64,000 bases of DNA, from assembly GCA_945883565.1 (NCBI GenBank), contig CAMCXO010000002.1:1-64000 (forward strand). The letters are read 5' to 3'. Below are positions 1 through 8,926 of the stretch, in pieces (position 1 is the first letter of the stretch; each line of letters opens with the position of its first letter). Under the pieces are notes generated by a model. That model worked only from the letters and a program-made list of their open reading frames with translations, was not told the origin of the DNA and searched no databases. Source of the DNA: Chryseobacterium gleum (GTDB taxonomy: Bacteria; Bacteroidota; Bacteroidia; Flavobacteriales; Schleiferiaceae). The position numbers and the translations under genes were made by a program.

Positions 1-230
1 GGCGGTTGAATGTTTGAAGCCGGCAGTTGAACGTTTGAAGCGGGCAGTTGAATGTTTGAAGCGGGCAGTTGAACGTTTGAAGCCGCCGGTTGAACGGTTG
101 AAGTGGGCGGTTGAATGTTTGAAGCCGCCGGTTTAACGTTTGAAGTGGGCGGTTTAACGTTTGAAGCCGGCGGTTGAACGTATGATGCGGGCGGTTGAAC
201 GAATGAAGTCGGCAGTTGAATGTTTGAAGC
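1..230. repeat. 21-bp tandem repeat array, about 11 units
   Basis: The motif GTTGAA (or GTTTAA) recurs exactly every 21 bp at 5, 26, 47, 68, 89, 110, 131, 152, 173, 194 and 215. Units differ by point changes, mainly in a GCCGGC/GCGGGC segment. The array runs off the left edge of the window and ends directly against repeat copy 1. Because 21 is a multiple of 3, frames stay open across it, but nothing suggests coding. Confidence 0.95.
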
Positions 231-392
231 CGCGCCAGGGATTGAAGTGGAAAGCCCGCAGCCGCGCCCGGATTTGGGTTTGGTTGTGGGCTTTTTAATG
301 CGCGGCGAGGACTTGGAGCAGAAAGCCCGGCCCGCGAGGGGCTGAAGGGGCTTTGGCTTTTGTATGGTTTTTGGCCCCGAGCGGGGGCGCCC
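231..392 (+). repeat. Dispersed modular repeat, copy 1 (central module A)
   Basis: This is a GC-rich element with a left arm (CGCGCCAGGGATTG, then AAAGCCCGCAGCCGC), a T-rich centre ending in GGGCTTTTTAATGC, a right arm (GCGGCGAGGACTTGGAGC, then AAAGCCCGGCCCGCGAGGGG) and a terminal GCGGGGGCGCCC. AAAGCCC in the left arm can pair with GGGCTTT in the centre, and GCCGC with GCGGC. It lies 4 bp past the stop codon of the minus-strand phytase gene, so its CCCCG/CGGGG end could act as a terminator for that operon. Near-identical sequence recurs at 8634-8796, and diverged versions at 36647-36842 and 40655-40704. Confidence 0.9.
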
Positions 393-396
393 TGTT

Positions 397-1434
397 TTAA
401 GGGGTTTTTACCATTGCTTGTAAAAGGTCGTTCATGGCGTATAGGTGGAAGGTTTTGTCGTCGCTCATGGCGATTAACAGTCCGCCGGGGAATTGGCTTA
501 GGGGGCCTGAATGTATTTCGATGCCGTCGGTTTCTTTGGCTTGATAGGGGGTATAGCCGAGGTGTTTGTGTGGTGGTTGGGCTTGGAAAAACTGTAATCG
601 GCCGGCGCCTTGATCGCTAACTACCAGCATGCTTTGGCCGCTTGGGGGCTGGTAAAGGGCGATGCCTTCGTGGTCTTCGGCAAACTGGGTGGTTCCGAAT
701 AGGGCAATTTGGTTGGTATCGGCTTGTGCATGGGCTTGGTATTGGCGTATGCCTACTTGTTCGTCGCTGTAATACAGGTGCTGGTTTTGGGTGTCGACGC
801 AGAGGGCCTCTATTTCTTTTTTGCCGCTAAAGCGTCCGATTTTGCGAACCAGTTGGGCTTTTAGGCCTTGGTTTAGGCTATCGGCTTGCAGCCAATATTG
901 CCAGATGTATCCGTTTTTCGGGCCGTTTTTTCGTCCTATAAATACGTAAACGCCTTGGCTGTTGTTGGTTTTGTACCCGGTAACGCCCATAAGGTCGCGG
1001 TATTCGTTTCCGGTTTCGCCTTCAAACATGGGCAATCCGCCTCCATCCAGTGGGGTCATATCGGGTAGGCTGTAAACCCTTAAGTTGTGGCTATGGCGTT
1101 CGCTTACCAGCAACAGGTCTTTGGTGCCCATTTCGCCAAGTTGTACCCCTTGTACGATGTGGCAATTGTTGGGACGGTTAAGGGGGAATACGCTTAGGTG
1201 GTTGAGTTTTTTACCTTGAAGGTTGAAGGCGTAAACGCCTCCGTTTTCGTCTTTATCGGTTCCCCAAAACAGGCTGGAGTCGGGCTGGGTAGGGTGCAGC
1301 CAAAAGGCCGGATCGTCTGAATCGTAGGGCAGGGTATCGGTAATAAATCGGGGTGCCACGCTTGGTGGGCTTTGGGGTTTTTGCGAGCAGGCCCAAAAGG
1401 CCAATAGGGGTAAGAAAAGAAGGACCTGCTTCAT
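397..1434 (-). CDS. Beta-propeller phytase (3-phytase), lipoprotein
   Basis: Predicted secreted phytase of the six-bladed beta-propeller, calcium-dependent class, which removes phosphate from phytate. The protein has 345 residues. It opens with a lipoprotein signal (MKQVLLFLPLLAFWAC, Cys16 as lipid site), followed by the family signature DSDDPAFW at residues 38-45 and later acidic calcium/phosphate-site stretches such as EDHEGIALY. The ATG at 1434 was chosen because it starts the signal peptide and overlaps the TGA of the upstream lipoprotein gene (ATGA); an upstream extension would lie inside that gene. It is the last gene of a three-gene minus-strand operon with a TonB receptor. Family assignment is firm; phytate as true substrate is inferred. 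Confidence 0.9.
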   Translation of the reverse strand: MKQVLLFLPLLAFWACSQKPQSPPSVAPRFITDTLPYDSDDPAFWLHPTQPDSSLFWGTDKDENGGVYAFNLQGKKLNHLSVFPLNRPNNCHIVQGVQLGEMGTKDLLLVSERHSHNLRVYSLPDMTPLDGGGLPMFEGETGNEYRDLMGVTGYKTNNSQGVYVFIGRKNGPKNGYIWQYWLQADSLNQGLKAQLVRKIGRFSGKKEIEALCVDTQNQHLYYSDEQVGIRQYQAHAQADTNQIALFGTTQFAEDHEGIALYQPPSGQSMLVVSDQGAGRLQFFQAQPPHKHLGYTPYQAKETDGIEIHSGPLSQFPGGLLIAMSDDKTFHLYAMNDLLQAMVKTP

Positions 1435-2438
1435 TTGTTGAAAATAAGTTGAACGTTTCCGGTTTCGAGGTCTTCGCATTCGAGGTTTAGAATAATTCCA
1501 TCGGCGGTTAATTCGAAGCTGCCTTTGTATTCAAATTCTTCTACCGAACCGTCTTCGTTTTCTACTTCAACCAAAAAGACCAGATCGCCTTGTTGAGCGT
1601 CGTTGGTTAAATCGTCGAGTTCGCCTTTTATCTCTATTTCGATGTTCACGGTTTCGGTATTGCCACATTCTTCTACTTCTTCGGTGGCGGTTAGGATTAG
1701 AAGAAACTGGATGTCTTCAAAGTCTATTTCCATTTCGAAAGCGTCGATATCGGCTGGATTGAGGCCCGTAACATCGGCTTGTACGCCCGCAAACAGGGTA
1801 TTGATGGCCGAAATGAGGTCTTGGTTTATTTCGGGGGCTTCGTATTTGCCGTAGGCCAGTTCGTCGTCGAGTACCAAATAGGTAAAAGTAACGGCCGGGT
1901 TAAAAACCACATTTTCGGTGGTGGTGAGGCCGGTAATGCTCAATACCACGAGACGGTTTTCGGTGTTAATTAGGTCGTCGTCGAACAAATCGGGGTCGGT
2001 TTCGAATTCGAGAACCACTTCTTCTACCCCGGCCGGGAAGGTGAAGCTTCCTAAACCCGTGGCGGTATTGTATTCTAAATCGAGGTCTAAACCCTGATCG
2101 GAGGAAATGGTGCAATCGTCAATTTCGTAATAAGCTGTTGCGCCGAGAATGTATTGATCGAGTTGGTTAAAGCCTTCAAATTCGGTGATGGCGAAGTTGA
2201 TTTTGGCGTCTTTTTCGAGTGGTACTTGTTGACCGCCAATTTCGCCCGGAACAAAACGGTCGGTTAGAGCAAAAACCACTTCTATTTTGTCTTCGTCTTC
2301 TATGGCGCCAAACTCGTCGGTGTCGAGCACAATTTGTTTGGGCATATTTTCGGCCGAAATGGCTTTAGAAAGGTCGATGTTTTCTTTGGTGCAGGCCATT
2401 AGGCTTAGAAGGCCGGCAATAAGGCTAAGGTTTTTCAT
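1431..2438 (-). CDS. Acidic surface lipoprotein of the phytase operon
   Basis: A 335-residue protein with a lipoprotein signal peptide (lipobox LMAC, Cys16). It is very rich in Asp and Glu and predicted mostly beta, with runs such as EDEDKIEVVFALTDRF and EVVLEFETDPD that recall calcium-binding beta-sandwich (Calx-beta-like) repeats. I do not recognise a named family. It lies 14 bp downstream of the TonB receptor and overlaps the phytase start by 4 bp, so the three are almost certainly cotranscribed. Its position matches that of a SusD-like surface-binding partner, but it has no SusD features. An acidic calcium-binding protein would fit calcium-phytate handling; that is inference. Confidence 0.75.
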   Translation of the reverse strand: MKNLSLIAGLLSLMACTKENIDLSKAISAENMPKQIVLDTDEFGAIEDEDKIEVVFALTDRFVPGEIGGQQVPLEKDAKINFAITEFEGFNQLDQYILGATAYYEIDDCTISSDQGLDLDLEYNTATGLGSFTFPAGVEEVVLEFETDPDLFDDDLINTENRLVVLSITGLTTTENVVFNPAVTFTYLVLDDELAYGKYEAPEINQDLISAINTLFAGVQADVTGLNPADIDAFEMEIDFEDIQFLLILTATEEVEECGNTETVNIEIEIKGELDDLTNDAQQGDLVFLVEVENEDGSVEEFEYKGSFELTADGIILNLECEDLETGNVQLIFNK

Positions 2439-2452
2439 GTTTTTGGGTTGAA

Positions 2453-5152
2453 TTAAAAGTTAAAGCGAACGCCTAAACGCGACCACCAGGCGTAGAATTC
2501 GCGTTGAATGAGCACGTCTTCGCTGCCGGCGTAAACTTCGAAAGGCTGGTTGGTTAGGTTCATGATTTCGGCAAAAATGCGCCAGTTTTTGTTGAGGGTG
2601 TAGCTGCCGCTGAAGTCGAGTTGCAGGCGCGATTTTACATAGGTATCTTCTAAGGCCGAGCCTCCAATTTCGCTTAGGTAGGTTCCATTAAAGTTTAAGA
2701 TGGCTCTGGCGCTTAGGCGTTTGTTTTCGAATCCGAGAGCGAAGTTGCCAATGTGATCGGCTTGACCGGGAAGTGCGAGGCTTTCAAAAGCGTTGGTTCC
2801 TCCATTTCGCGCTTGAATTTCGGCTGTAGAGGTGGTGTAAGTGTAGTTTAGGTAAAGGTTTAAGTATTTAAACAGGCTTGGTAAGAAGTCGAGTTTGCGT
2901 TGGAAAGCGGCTTCAAAACCCAGTATTTGGGCTTGTTCGCCATTTTGGGCCTGGGTAATGTTGATGTTGGTGGCCAAGGGGTTGTTGCTGTTTAGAGGGT
3001 AATTGCTGTTAAGCAATCGACGAGAATAAATAAAGTTATTGAGGTTTTTGAAGAAGAAACCTCCAGAGATTATGCCCACCGTGGTGAAATAGTGTTCGGC
3101 AGAAAGGTCGAAGTTAAAAGCACCAACCGGCAACAATTGTGCATTGCCAATGGTGGCTTCTTCATCTTCGAGGTTAACTTCTTGAGAAGGTACGATTTCT
3201 GCAAAATTTGGACGGGCATAGCTGTAGGTGGCAGAAGCGCGCAATTTGGTGTAGTAGCTCCAATTGTATTTAAGGTGCAATTGTGGGAGGAGGAAGTCGT
3301 AAGTGGTGCCTCCTGTAACCGGGATTATTTCTTGCAAATCGCCTGCGGCATCGATCACCACATCTTGCGATTGGTAGTTGACTTTGGTTTGTTCGTAACG
3401 CAATCCACCCAAAACGGTCCATTTTTTAAATTCCTGACGGGCCATCAGGTAGGCGGCCAAAACGTCTTCGGTGGCTTCAAAAGCATCGAGGGCTTCGTCT
3501 ATTTGTTTGTCTTCTACCTGCAATTCGAATTGAGCCGGATTGGCATTTAGGTAGTCAATTACCAAATTGGGGTCGGCGAATGCGGATAAGCTGTATCTGC
3601 CGTCGAGGAAGTTATCGTCTACCAAGCCGCCGGTAAATTCGTCTAGGTTGGGAACACCACCAAGGCTTTCGAAATAATCTTGGGTAATGGAATAGCTTTT
3701 TTGTTTGCGGCGGAATTTGGCTCCGAATTTCACCCATCCGTTGTATGCTCCTGTTTTATAGGGCATTTGAACATTGAATTTGGCGGTTATGTTTTCGTCT
3801 TTGGCCAGTGTTTTGCCCACTTCCAGTACGTCGAATTCGAAGGCACCGTTATTAAGGTAATCGGCACTTTGAAGTCGAGGCCATTCGTTGTTCGAGAAAT
3901 CGAGGGTAGAGGGCATGCCGCCTAAAAAGTTGGCGCTGTGGTCGAAAGGGGTGTTTTGTTCGGCATAGGCGTATTGAACTTCGTAGTCGATGCGCATTTT
4001 AGACAGTTCGTGAACGGCGCCCAGATTAAGGGTGGTGATGGCCTGAGATTCGAAACGGTCTTTGGTGTTTTTTTCAACCTCTTCGTCTTCGGGTTTAAAT
4101 ACATATTGACGTCGCCATTCTCTGTCGGTAAAACGGCTGTAAAGCACCCTTGAATAGATTTGGGTTTTGGGGTTGAGTTGGTAATCGAGTGTAGCGCTTA
4201 AACCTGTGCGGGTTCGGGTAAGTTCGTAGTCGCGCAGCTCGAGCTCATTGTCGAATGGTTCACGTTCCCAGTTGTCGGATCCTAATTCGTTTTGGTAATA
4301 AGAGGTATTGAGGAGAAGTCCAAATTTGTTGTTGAAGAAACGTTTTCCAAATTGAAGCGAGCCTTGGGTATTGGGTCTATTCATTAAGGCGTTGTAGCCA
4401 CCCACGACGCTGCCGCTTATTTCGGTTTTTTGGCTTGAGGCGTATTTGGTGTTGAGGTTAACGCTGCCGCCTATGGCATCGCCGTCCATATCGGGGGTTA
4501 GGGCTTTGGTTACTTCTATGCTGGCCAATTGGTCGCTGGGCACCGCATCGAGGGCCACAAAGCGCACATCGGCTTCGGGCGAGGGTATTTGTTCGCCGTT
4601 TACGCTTATATTGGTGAATTGAGGGGCCAGTCCACGCACCAGAACATAACGTCCTTCACCTTGGTCGCGTTCTATGTTTACACCCGGAATGCGTTGAAGG
4701 GCTTCGGCTGCATTGGGGTCGGGGAAGCGGCCTATTTGGTCGGCAGCCACTATGTTTTTGAGGTTATCGGCCGAGCGCTGGGTATTGAGGGCTTTGGCCT
4801 GTCCCAATAGTGCGCCCGTAATGGTAACCCCTTGCAGCTGCACAATTGAGGATTTTAGATTGAACTCAACGGTTTTTACTTCGTTGGCAGATAGTTGAAT
4901 TTGTAGAATGGTATCGCGGTAGCCTAGTACTTTGCACACTAAGCGGTGTTGACCGGCTGGTAAATTCAAATAAAAGTTACCATCTAAATCGGCTACAGTT
5001 CCGGCTTTGTTAGATTCTGAGAAAACGGCAGCACCCGGTAAAAGCGAGCGGTTAAGCGCGTCGAAAACGCGGCCTTTAACAGCTGCTGTTTGGGCCGATA
5101 GTATTGGGCCCGACAAAGCCGCAAATAACAAACAGTATTTGAGCAGTTTCAT
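2453..5152 (-). CDS. TonB-dependent receptor (phytase-linked)
   Basis: Outer-membrane active transporter of 899 residues. In order: signal peptide (MKLLKYCLLFAALSGPILSAQ region), carboxypeptidase-regulatory-like domain at about 22-110, TonB plug at about 120-235 (RIPGVNIERDQGEGRYVLVRG, VTKALTPDMDGDAIGGSVN), and a 22-strand barrel ending in an aromatic C-terminus (WSRLGVRFNF). The ATG at 5152 is preferred over an in-frame TTG two codons upstream. It heads the operon with the acidic lipoprotein and phytase, so its cargo is probably phytate or a lower inositol phosphate; the sequence alone does not prove this. The plug form (DMDGDAIGGSVN) is common among receptors for organic nutrients. Confidence 0.93.
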   Translation of the reverse strand: MKLLKYCLLFAALSGPILSAQTAAVKGRVFDALNRSLLPGAAVFSESNKAGTVADLDGNFYLNLPAGQHRLVCKVLGYRDTILQIQLSANEVKTVEFNLKSSIVQLQGVTITGALLGQAKALNTQRSADNLKNIVAADQIGRFPDPNAAEALQRIPGVNIERDQGEGRYVLVRGLAPQFTNISVNGEQIPSPEADVRFVALDAVPSDQLASIEVTKALTPDMDGDAIGGSVNLNTKYASSQKTEISGSVVGGYNALMNRPNTQGSLQFGKRFFNNKFGLLLNTSYYQNELGSDNWEREPFDNELELRDYELTRTRTGLSATLDYQLNPKTQIYSRVLYSRFTDREWRRQYVFKPEDEEVEKNTKDRFESQAITTLNLGAVHELSKMRIDYEVQYAYAEQNTPFDHSANFLGGMPSTLDFSNNEWPRLQSADYLNNGAFEFDVLEVGKTLAKDENITAKFNVQMPYKTGAYNGWVKFGAKFRRKQKSYSITQDYFESLGGVPNLDEFTGGLVDDNFLDGRYSLSAFADPNLVIDYLNANPAQFELQVEDKQIDEALDAFEATEDVLAAYLMARQEFKKWTVLGGLRYEQTKVNYQSQDVVIDAAGDLQEIIPVTGGTTYDFLLPQLHLKYNWSYYTKLRASATYSYARPNFAEIVPSQEVNLEDEEATIGNAQLLPVGAFNFDLSAEHYFTTVGIISGGFFFKNLNNFIYSRRLLNSNYPLNSNNPLATNINITQAQNGEQAQILGFEAAFQRKLDFLPSLFKYLNLYLNYTYTTSTAEIQARNGGTNAFESLALPGQADHIGNFALGFENKRLSARAILNFNGTYLSEIGGSALEDTYVKSRLQLDFSGSYTLNKNWRIFAEIMNLTNQPFEVYAGSEDVLIQREFYAWWSRLGVRFNF

Positions 5153-5302
5153 GTGCAAATGGGTTTTGGTTACAAGGGCGAATTACTCCTTTTAAGGTTA
5201 ACTGTAGGCAAAATGCCGGGCAATAAAAAGGCAACAATCGATTTTGAAGAGGCAGTAAAAAGTTAACAGGCTTTTGGGGCTAAAAGAAGTTTGACTGTTT
5301 TT

Positions 5303-6955
5303 CTACTGTATGGAAATGAGTAGTTTGCGCAAGTTATCGCCTTGTTTTATGCCCAATTTTTTGCGTAAACGGTGCCTGGCAACCCGTAAACTATCGGTAG
5401 AAATGTTAAGCAATGTGGCTATGTCTTCGCTGTGCATGTTAATTTTCATCAAGGCACATAGCCTAAGGTCGCTCGGGCTTAAATCGGGATTAATGCCCTG
5501 AAGTTTTGGGAAGAAATCGGAGTAAATGTTTTCAAAGCTTGCTTGAAACTCGTCCCAATGTTGGTCGCGCTTGATGCCGGCTTGAATTTTTCTGGCCATT
5601 TTTTCGAGTTCGGCGCCGGTTTCGGTTTGTTTTGGAAGGGCTAAAAGCAGGTTGTGAATGTCTTGTAAGAGTCGGTTTTTTTCGATGAGTTGAAGCAATC
5701 GACCGCTTATTACCCTTTGTTGACTTTCGAGTTCCAGTTCGAGGTGTTTTTCTTGAAGGGCCTTGTGTTTAAGTTCAATTCTCAGGCTTTCTTGTGCTTG
5801 TTGGGCCATTTCGAGCTGTGCATTCTGAAGGTCTTGTTGTTTTTGAAAGAGAAGATTTTGCTGACGTGATTTGAGTTTTTGGCGGTTTACCAGCACCACC
5901 AGAAAGCTTAAAGTTAACACTCCAATGGCGGTGAAGGCCAGGCTGAGCTTGTGTTCGTATTCTTTTTCGCGCAATAATCGGCTTATTTGGGCTTCGTGTC
6001 GATTAAGTTCGAACAATGCCTGAAAAAAGGCAATTTGCTGACTGCTTTCTTTTGAAAACAGGCTTTCGAAAAGGTCGCGGCTTTCTTCCTGATAGAAGTA
6101 GGCCGAATCGTGTTGTGCCATAAGAGCGTGGGTTTTGCCTAAGTCGCGCAAAGCCGAGCTCGATTGATAAGGCAGGTTGAGGGCGTTTGCCAGATTTAAT
6201 GCCTGTCGGGTGTTGTAAAATGCGAGGGGGTAGTTTCCGGTTTTACGGTAAAAGTCGCCTAAGTTGTTGAGGTTAACTACCCGTTCAACCTCGTTGCCTT
6301 TGGCACGGTTAATGGCTTCGGCCAAACGGAAGTGTTCAAAAGCCGTTTCATAGGCTTCGAGGTCTTCAAAAATGCTGCCCAGATTTTCGTGAATATGGGC
6401 TTGACCTAAACTATCGTTTAATTGGGTGTACAGTTTTAATGCTTGGTGCTGGAAGAAAAGGGCGCTGTCGTATTGGGCTTTTTTTTCGAAAATATGTCCA
6501 ATTTCGCCGAGTGTTTCGGCCCAATGCGGGTATTTTTTCTCTTTTTTAAAAACCTCTTCGGCCGACTTCAAATAGATTAGGGCATCGTTGTAATGGGATG
6601 TAGCGGCTTTGAGCCGGCCAATTTGCAGGTCGTTGATGGCCAGTTCTAGAGTGTTAGGTTCAAACAGCCTATCGCTTTCTAAATAGTATTGAAGGCTTTG
6701 GTCGTAAATGCCGCGCTTAAAGAACAGCTGACCCATGAGGCGATAGGCTTTAGCCAAGAGGGGAGAGTTAAGGTCTTGCCCGCTTTGATTAAGATTATCA
6801 AAAGCTTTTTGAGCAAAATACAGAGCCGAATCGGGTTTTTGATCGGCAAGAAGTTCGGCGCGTTCTATCCAATAAGAGGTATTGCCTTTTTGGGCCATGG
6901 CCCAAAAAGAAGGCCAAGCGAAAAGCAGCCACAGTAGGCACCCGATTCGTTGCAT
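5303..6955 (-). CDS. TPR-containing membrane regulator with C-terminal LuxR-type HTH
   Basis: A 550-residue regulator of a class widespread in Bacteroidota. It has a signal peptide, about seven tetratricopeptide repeats (residues 25-320), one membrane span near 335-355 (AFTAIGVLTLSFLVVLVN), a coiled coil at about 360-440, and a C-terminal helix-turn-helix at about 490-550 (LSPSDLRLCALMKINM, DIATLLNISTDSLRVARHRL). The layout suggests periplasmic sensing coupled to cytoplasmic DNA binding. It lies upstream of the phytase-locus TonB receptor on the same strand with a 150-bp gap, so regulation of that locus is possible but unproven. Confidence 0.85.
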   Translation of the reverse strand: MQRIGCLLWLLFAWPSFWAMAQKGNTSYWIERAELLADQKPDSALYFAQKAFDNLNQSGQDLNSPLLAKAYRLMGQLFFKRGIYDQSLQYYLESDRLFEPNTLELAINDLQIGRLKAATSHYNDALIYLKSAEEVFKKEKKYPHWAETLGEIGHIFEKKAQYDSALFFQHQALKLYTQLNDSLGQAHIHENLGSIFEDLEAYETAFEHFRLAEAINRAKGNEVERVVNLNNLGDFYRKTGNYPLAFYNTRQALNLANALNLPYQSSSALRDLGKTHALMAQHDSAYFYQEESRDLFESLFSKESSQQIAFFQALFELNRHEAQISRLLREKEYEHKLSLAFTAIGVLTLSFLVVLVNRQKLKSRQQNLLFQKQQDLQNAQLEMAQQAQESLRIELKHKALQEKHLELELESQQRVISGRLLQLIEKNRLLQDIHNLLLALPKQTETGAELEKMARKIQAGIKRDQHWDEFQASFENIYSDFFPKLQGINPDLSPSDLRLCALMKINMHSEDIATLLNISTDSLRVARHRLRKKLGIKQGDNLRKLLISIQ

Positions 6956-7030
6956 GGGGTGAATGTAAAAGTGGCTTGTTTAGTGTATGTTAAGATTTTT
7001 TTTTAAGCCTTAAGCGGTTGAGCCGGTTAT

Positions 7031-8497
7031 TTACCGGTTTTGAGGCCGGTTATTTTTAAGGTGATCCATAACCTGCAGCAAAATGTGGTCGTGGGTTAAA
7101 TCGAAATTTGGCGGTATGGCATGCTGTGGCTTGACACCAAAACCAAACACATGTTGTTTGGCATTTGAAACCACGTGGTAGTGCGCTATTTTGGTGGTAA
7201 AACCGGAATGAGGCAAACGGAGCTGATATTGCACCATAGCGTTGGTTCCACTTTCTGTGCCTCCGGTTTCGCTGCCAAACACCAGGGCACCTTGTGCTTT
7301 TAACTGCGCCGCTACCAAGGCCGCTTGCGAAAACGTAATGCCATTGGTTATGAGGCTAAGAGGTTTGGTGTAGGCGTTTTTATTTGGTTTATAGCTAAAC
7401 GTATAAGTTCGGTAGTTTGCTTTTTTATGTTTAGAGGGTTTTAAAGAGAAAGCCGTTTTGGTAAGGCCACTCCAAAAACCCAATTTGGCTTGTTTTACAT
7501 CGAGATTTTGGTTTTTGGGTTTTTCCATATGGAATTCGAAAGGCTCGTTGCTTAAGTATTGCAGCAGTTTGTTGCCATTTGAGAAAAAACCGCCCGGGTT
7601 GTTGCGCAAGTCTATTATGAGATGCAGTTCGGGCATGGAGGCTAATATTTCAAACACTTGTTGGTAATACTTTTTGTAGGTTTTGCGGTCTGAAAAACTT
7701 TTAATCTGCAAATAAGCCAATTGCGAAGAGGTATCGACTGCAAAAACACTCCAGTTGTTGCTGTTGAGTACTTTAAAATTGGTTGGTAAGGGCATTTTGG
7801 GCAATGGCGGGAGTTTGCCAACTTGAGGTTTTAGCGTTTGGTGTTTGAGTTCGCCTGAATTGGATAGAAAGTCGAGTTCGAATTGTTCGGAATAGCCATA
7901 ACGGTGCAGAAAGTAAATTTTAAAGTAGAGCGGTGTGATGGCTTCCACAAAGGCTTGGGTGAGACCATCGCGTTGTTGCAAAGAGTCGATGCTTTGTAGA
8001 ATTTGTTTGATAGGCATTTGGTTAATAGAAAGAATTTCGTTGCCAATTTGAAGATTGGGGTATAGTGTGGTGTCGATGTTTTTTACGAAAAGCCGATTTT
8101 CGATTCGATTGAACTCTAGTGGAATTAGTAATGGTTTGTTGGCTAAGGTTTCGCTCCATGATTTTGAGAAGGCTCCTACCGTGTGGCCACATTTGAGTAG
8201 GGCAATGAGTTTTTTTGCTTTTATACCGAATTGTCGCTCGCTTAAACTATCGGGCATATTGGCCATTTGTTCTTCAAAATGCGATTGAAATTGGGAAGAC
8301 GAAGTGTATTGAAATGGATTGGGGTGATAATGTGTTAGGGTTTTATAGAGTATGCTGTAGTCTTCGGTTAGTTGGGCTTTTGTAAGCATTTTGCCGTTTA
8401 CCATCGGCGTGGTTTGGGCCGAGGAAGGAAAAGAAAAAGGCCCTGCGAAGGTGAAGATTAGGCAAAAGAAAAGAAGGCACGAATGGAATTTCTGCAT
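7031..8497 (-). CDS. S41 family (tail-specific type) serine peptidase
   Basis: A 488-residue exported peptidase with an N-terminal signal peptide, an N-terminal helical region, a PDZ-like segment near 130-170 (GNEILSINQMPI) and an S41 protease domain. It keeps the hallmark DLRNNPGG followed by the FSQAA nucleophile region (Ser390) and GSETGGTESG. The C-terminus ends in a basic NNRPQNR stretch. It likely cleaves peptides or proteins in the envelope; substrate unknown. It is monocistronic on the minus strand, about 75 bp from the start of the TPR regulator, and divergent from the TonB receptor at 8927. Confidence 0.85.
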   Translation of the reverse strand: MQKFHSCLLFFCLIFTFAGPFSFPSSAQTTPMVNGKMLTKAQLTEDYSILYKTLTHYHPNPFQYTSSSQFQSHFEEQMANMPDSLSERQFGIKAKKLIALLKCGHTVGAFSKSWSETLANKPLLIPLEFNRIENRLFVKNIDTTLYPNLQIGNEILSINQMPIKQILQSIDSLQQRDGLTQAFVEAITPLYFKIYFLHRYGYSEQFELDFLSNSGELKHQTLKPQVGKLPPLPKMPLPTNFKVLNSNNWSVFAVDTSSQLAYLQIKSFSDRKTYKKYYQQVFEILASMPELHLIIDLRNNPGGFFSNGNKLLQYLSNEPFEFHMEKPKNQNLDVKQAKLGFWSGLTKTAFSLKPSKHKKANYRTYTFSYKPNKNAYTKPLSLITNGITFSQAALVAAQLKAQGALVFGSETGGTESGTNAMVQYQLRLPHSGFTTKIAHYHVVSNAKQHVFGFGVKPQHAIPPNFDLTHDHILLQVMDHLKNNRPQNR

Positions 8498-8633
8498 GGT
8501 TAAAAATAGATAAAGTGGACGGTTGAGTTGCTTGTATTAAAAAGTGTTGATTTTAGATATATAAGAGCCAAAGGGAATTGTTTTTTGATGTTTGCCGGGA
8601 TTATTGTGATTGAGAGGAAAGGGTGTTTTGTTT

Positions 8634-8796
8634 CGCGACAGGGATTGAAGTGTAAAGCCCACAGCCGCGCCCGGATTTGGTTTTGGTTTTGGGCTTTTTA
8701 ATGCGCGGCGAGGACTTGGAGCGGAAAGCCCGGCCCGCGAGGGGTTGGAAAGGTTTTTGGTTTTGATTGGATAATATGCCCTGAGCGGGGGCGCCC
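8634..8796 (+). repeat. Dispersed modular repeat, copy 2 (central module A)
   Basis: Same order as copy 1: CGCGACAGGGATTGAAGTG, AAAGCCCACAGCCGC, T-rich centre, GCGGCGAGGACTTGGAGCGG, AAAGCCCGGCCCGCGAGGGG, and terminal GAGCGGGGGCGCCC. Differences from copy 1 are point changes plus a diverged spacer before the terminal GCGCCC. It fills most of the 429-bp divergent intergenic region 8498-8926. No tandem array adjoins this copy. Outside the element I see only AT-rich promoter-type sequence, with no small gene. Confidence 0.9.
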
Positions 8797-8909
8797 AAAA
8801 AACAATTTCTTAATGGTTGGGTTTAGTTTGGATTGTTGGGTTGCGATGAATTTGTTTTAGGCTTTTGTTTGGGGCTTTATAAACATTTTTGTTTTCATAG
8901 TTTTAACGC

Positions 8910-8915
8910 GGAGGT
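8910..8915 (+). promoter_or_regulatory. Shine-Dalgarno-like GGAGGT before the TonB receptor
   Basis: GGAGGT lies 11 bp before the ATG at 8927. This stands out because most start sites in this window have no purine-rich Shine-Dalgarno sequence, as is normal in Bacteroidota. Whether it is used is unknown. Confidence 0.4.
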
Positions 8916-8926
8916 AACACATACGT

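Noticed and set aside
8498-8926. tRNA or known small RNA in the intergenic region
   Set aside because: No cloverleaf or known riboswitch pattern was seen; the structure is explained by repeat copy 2.
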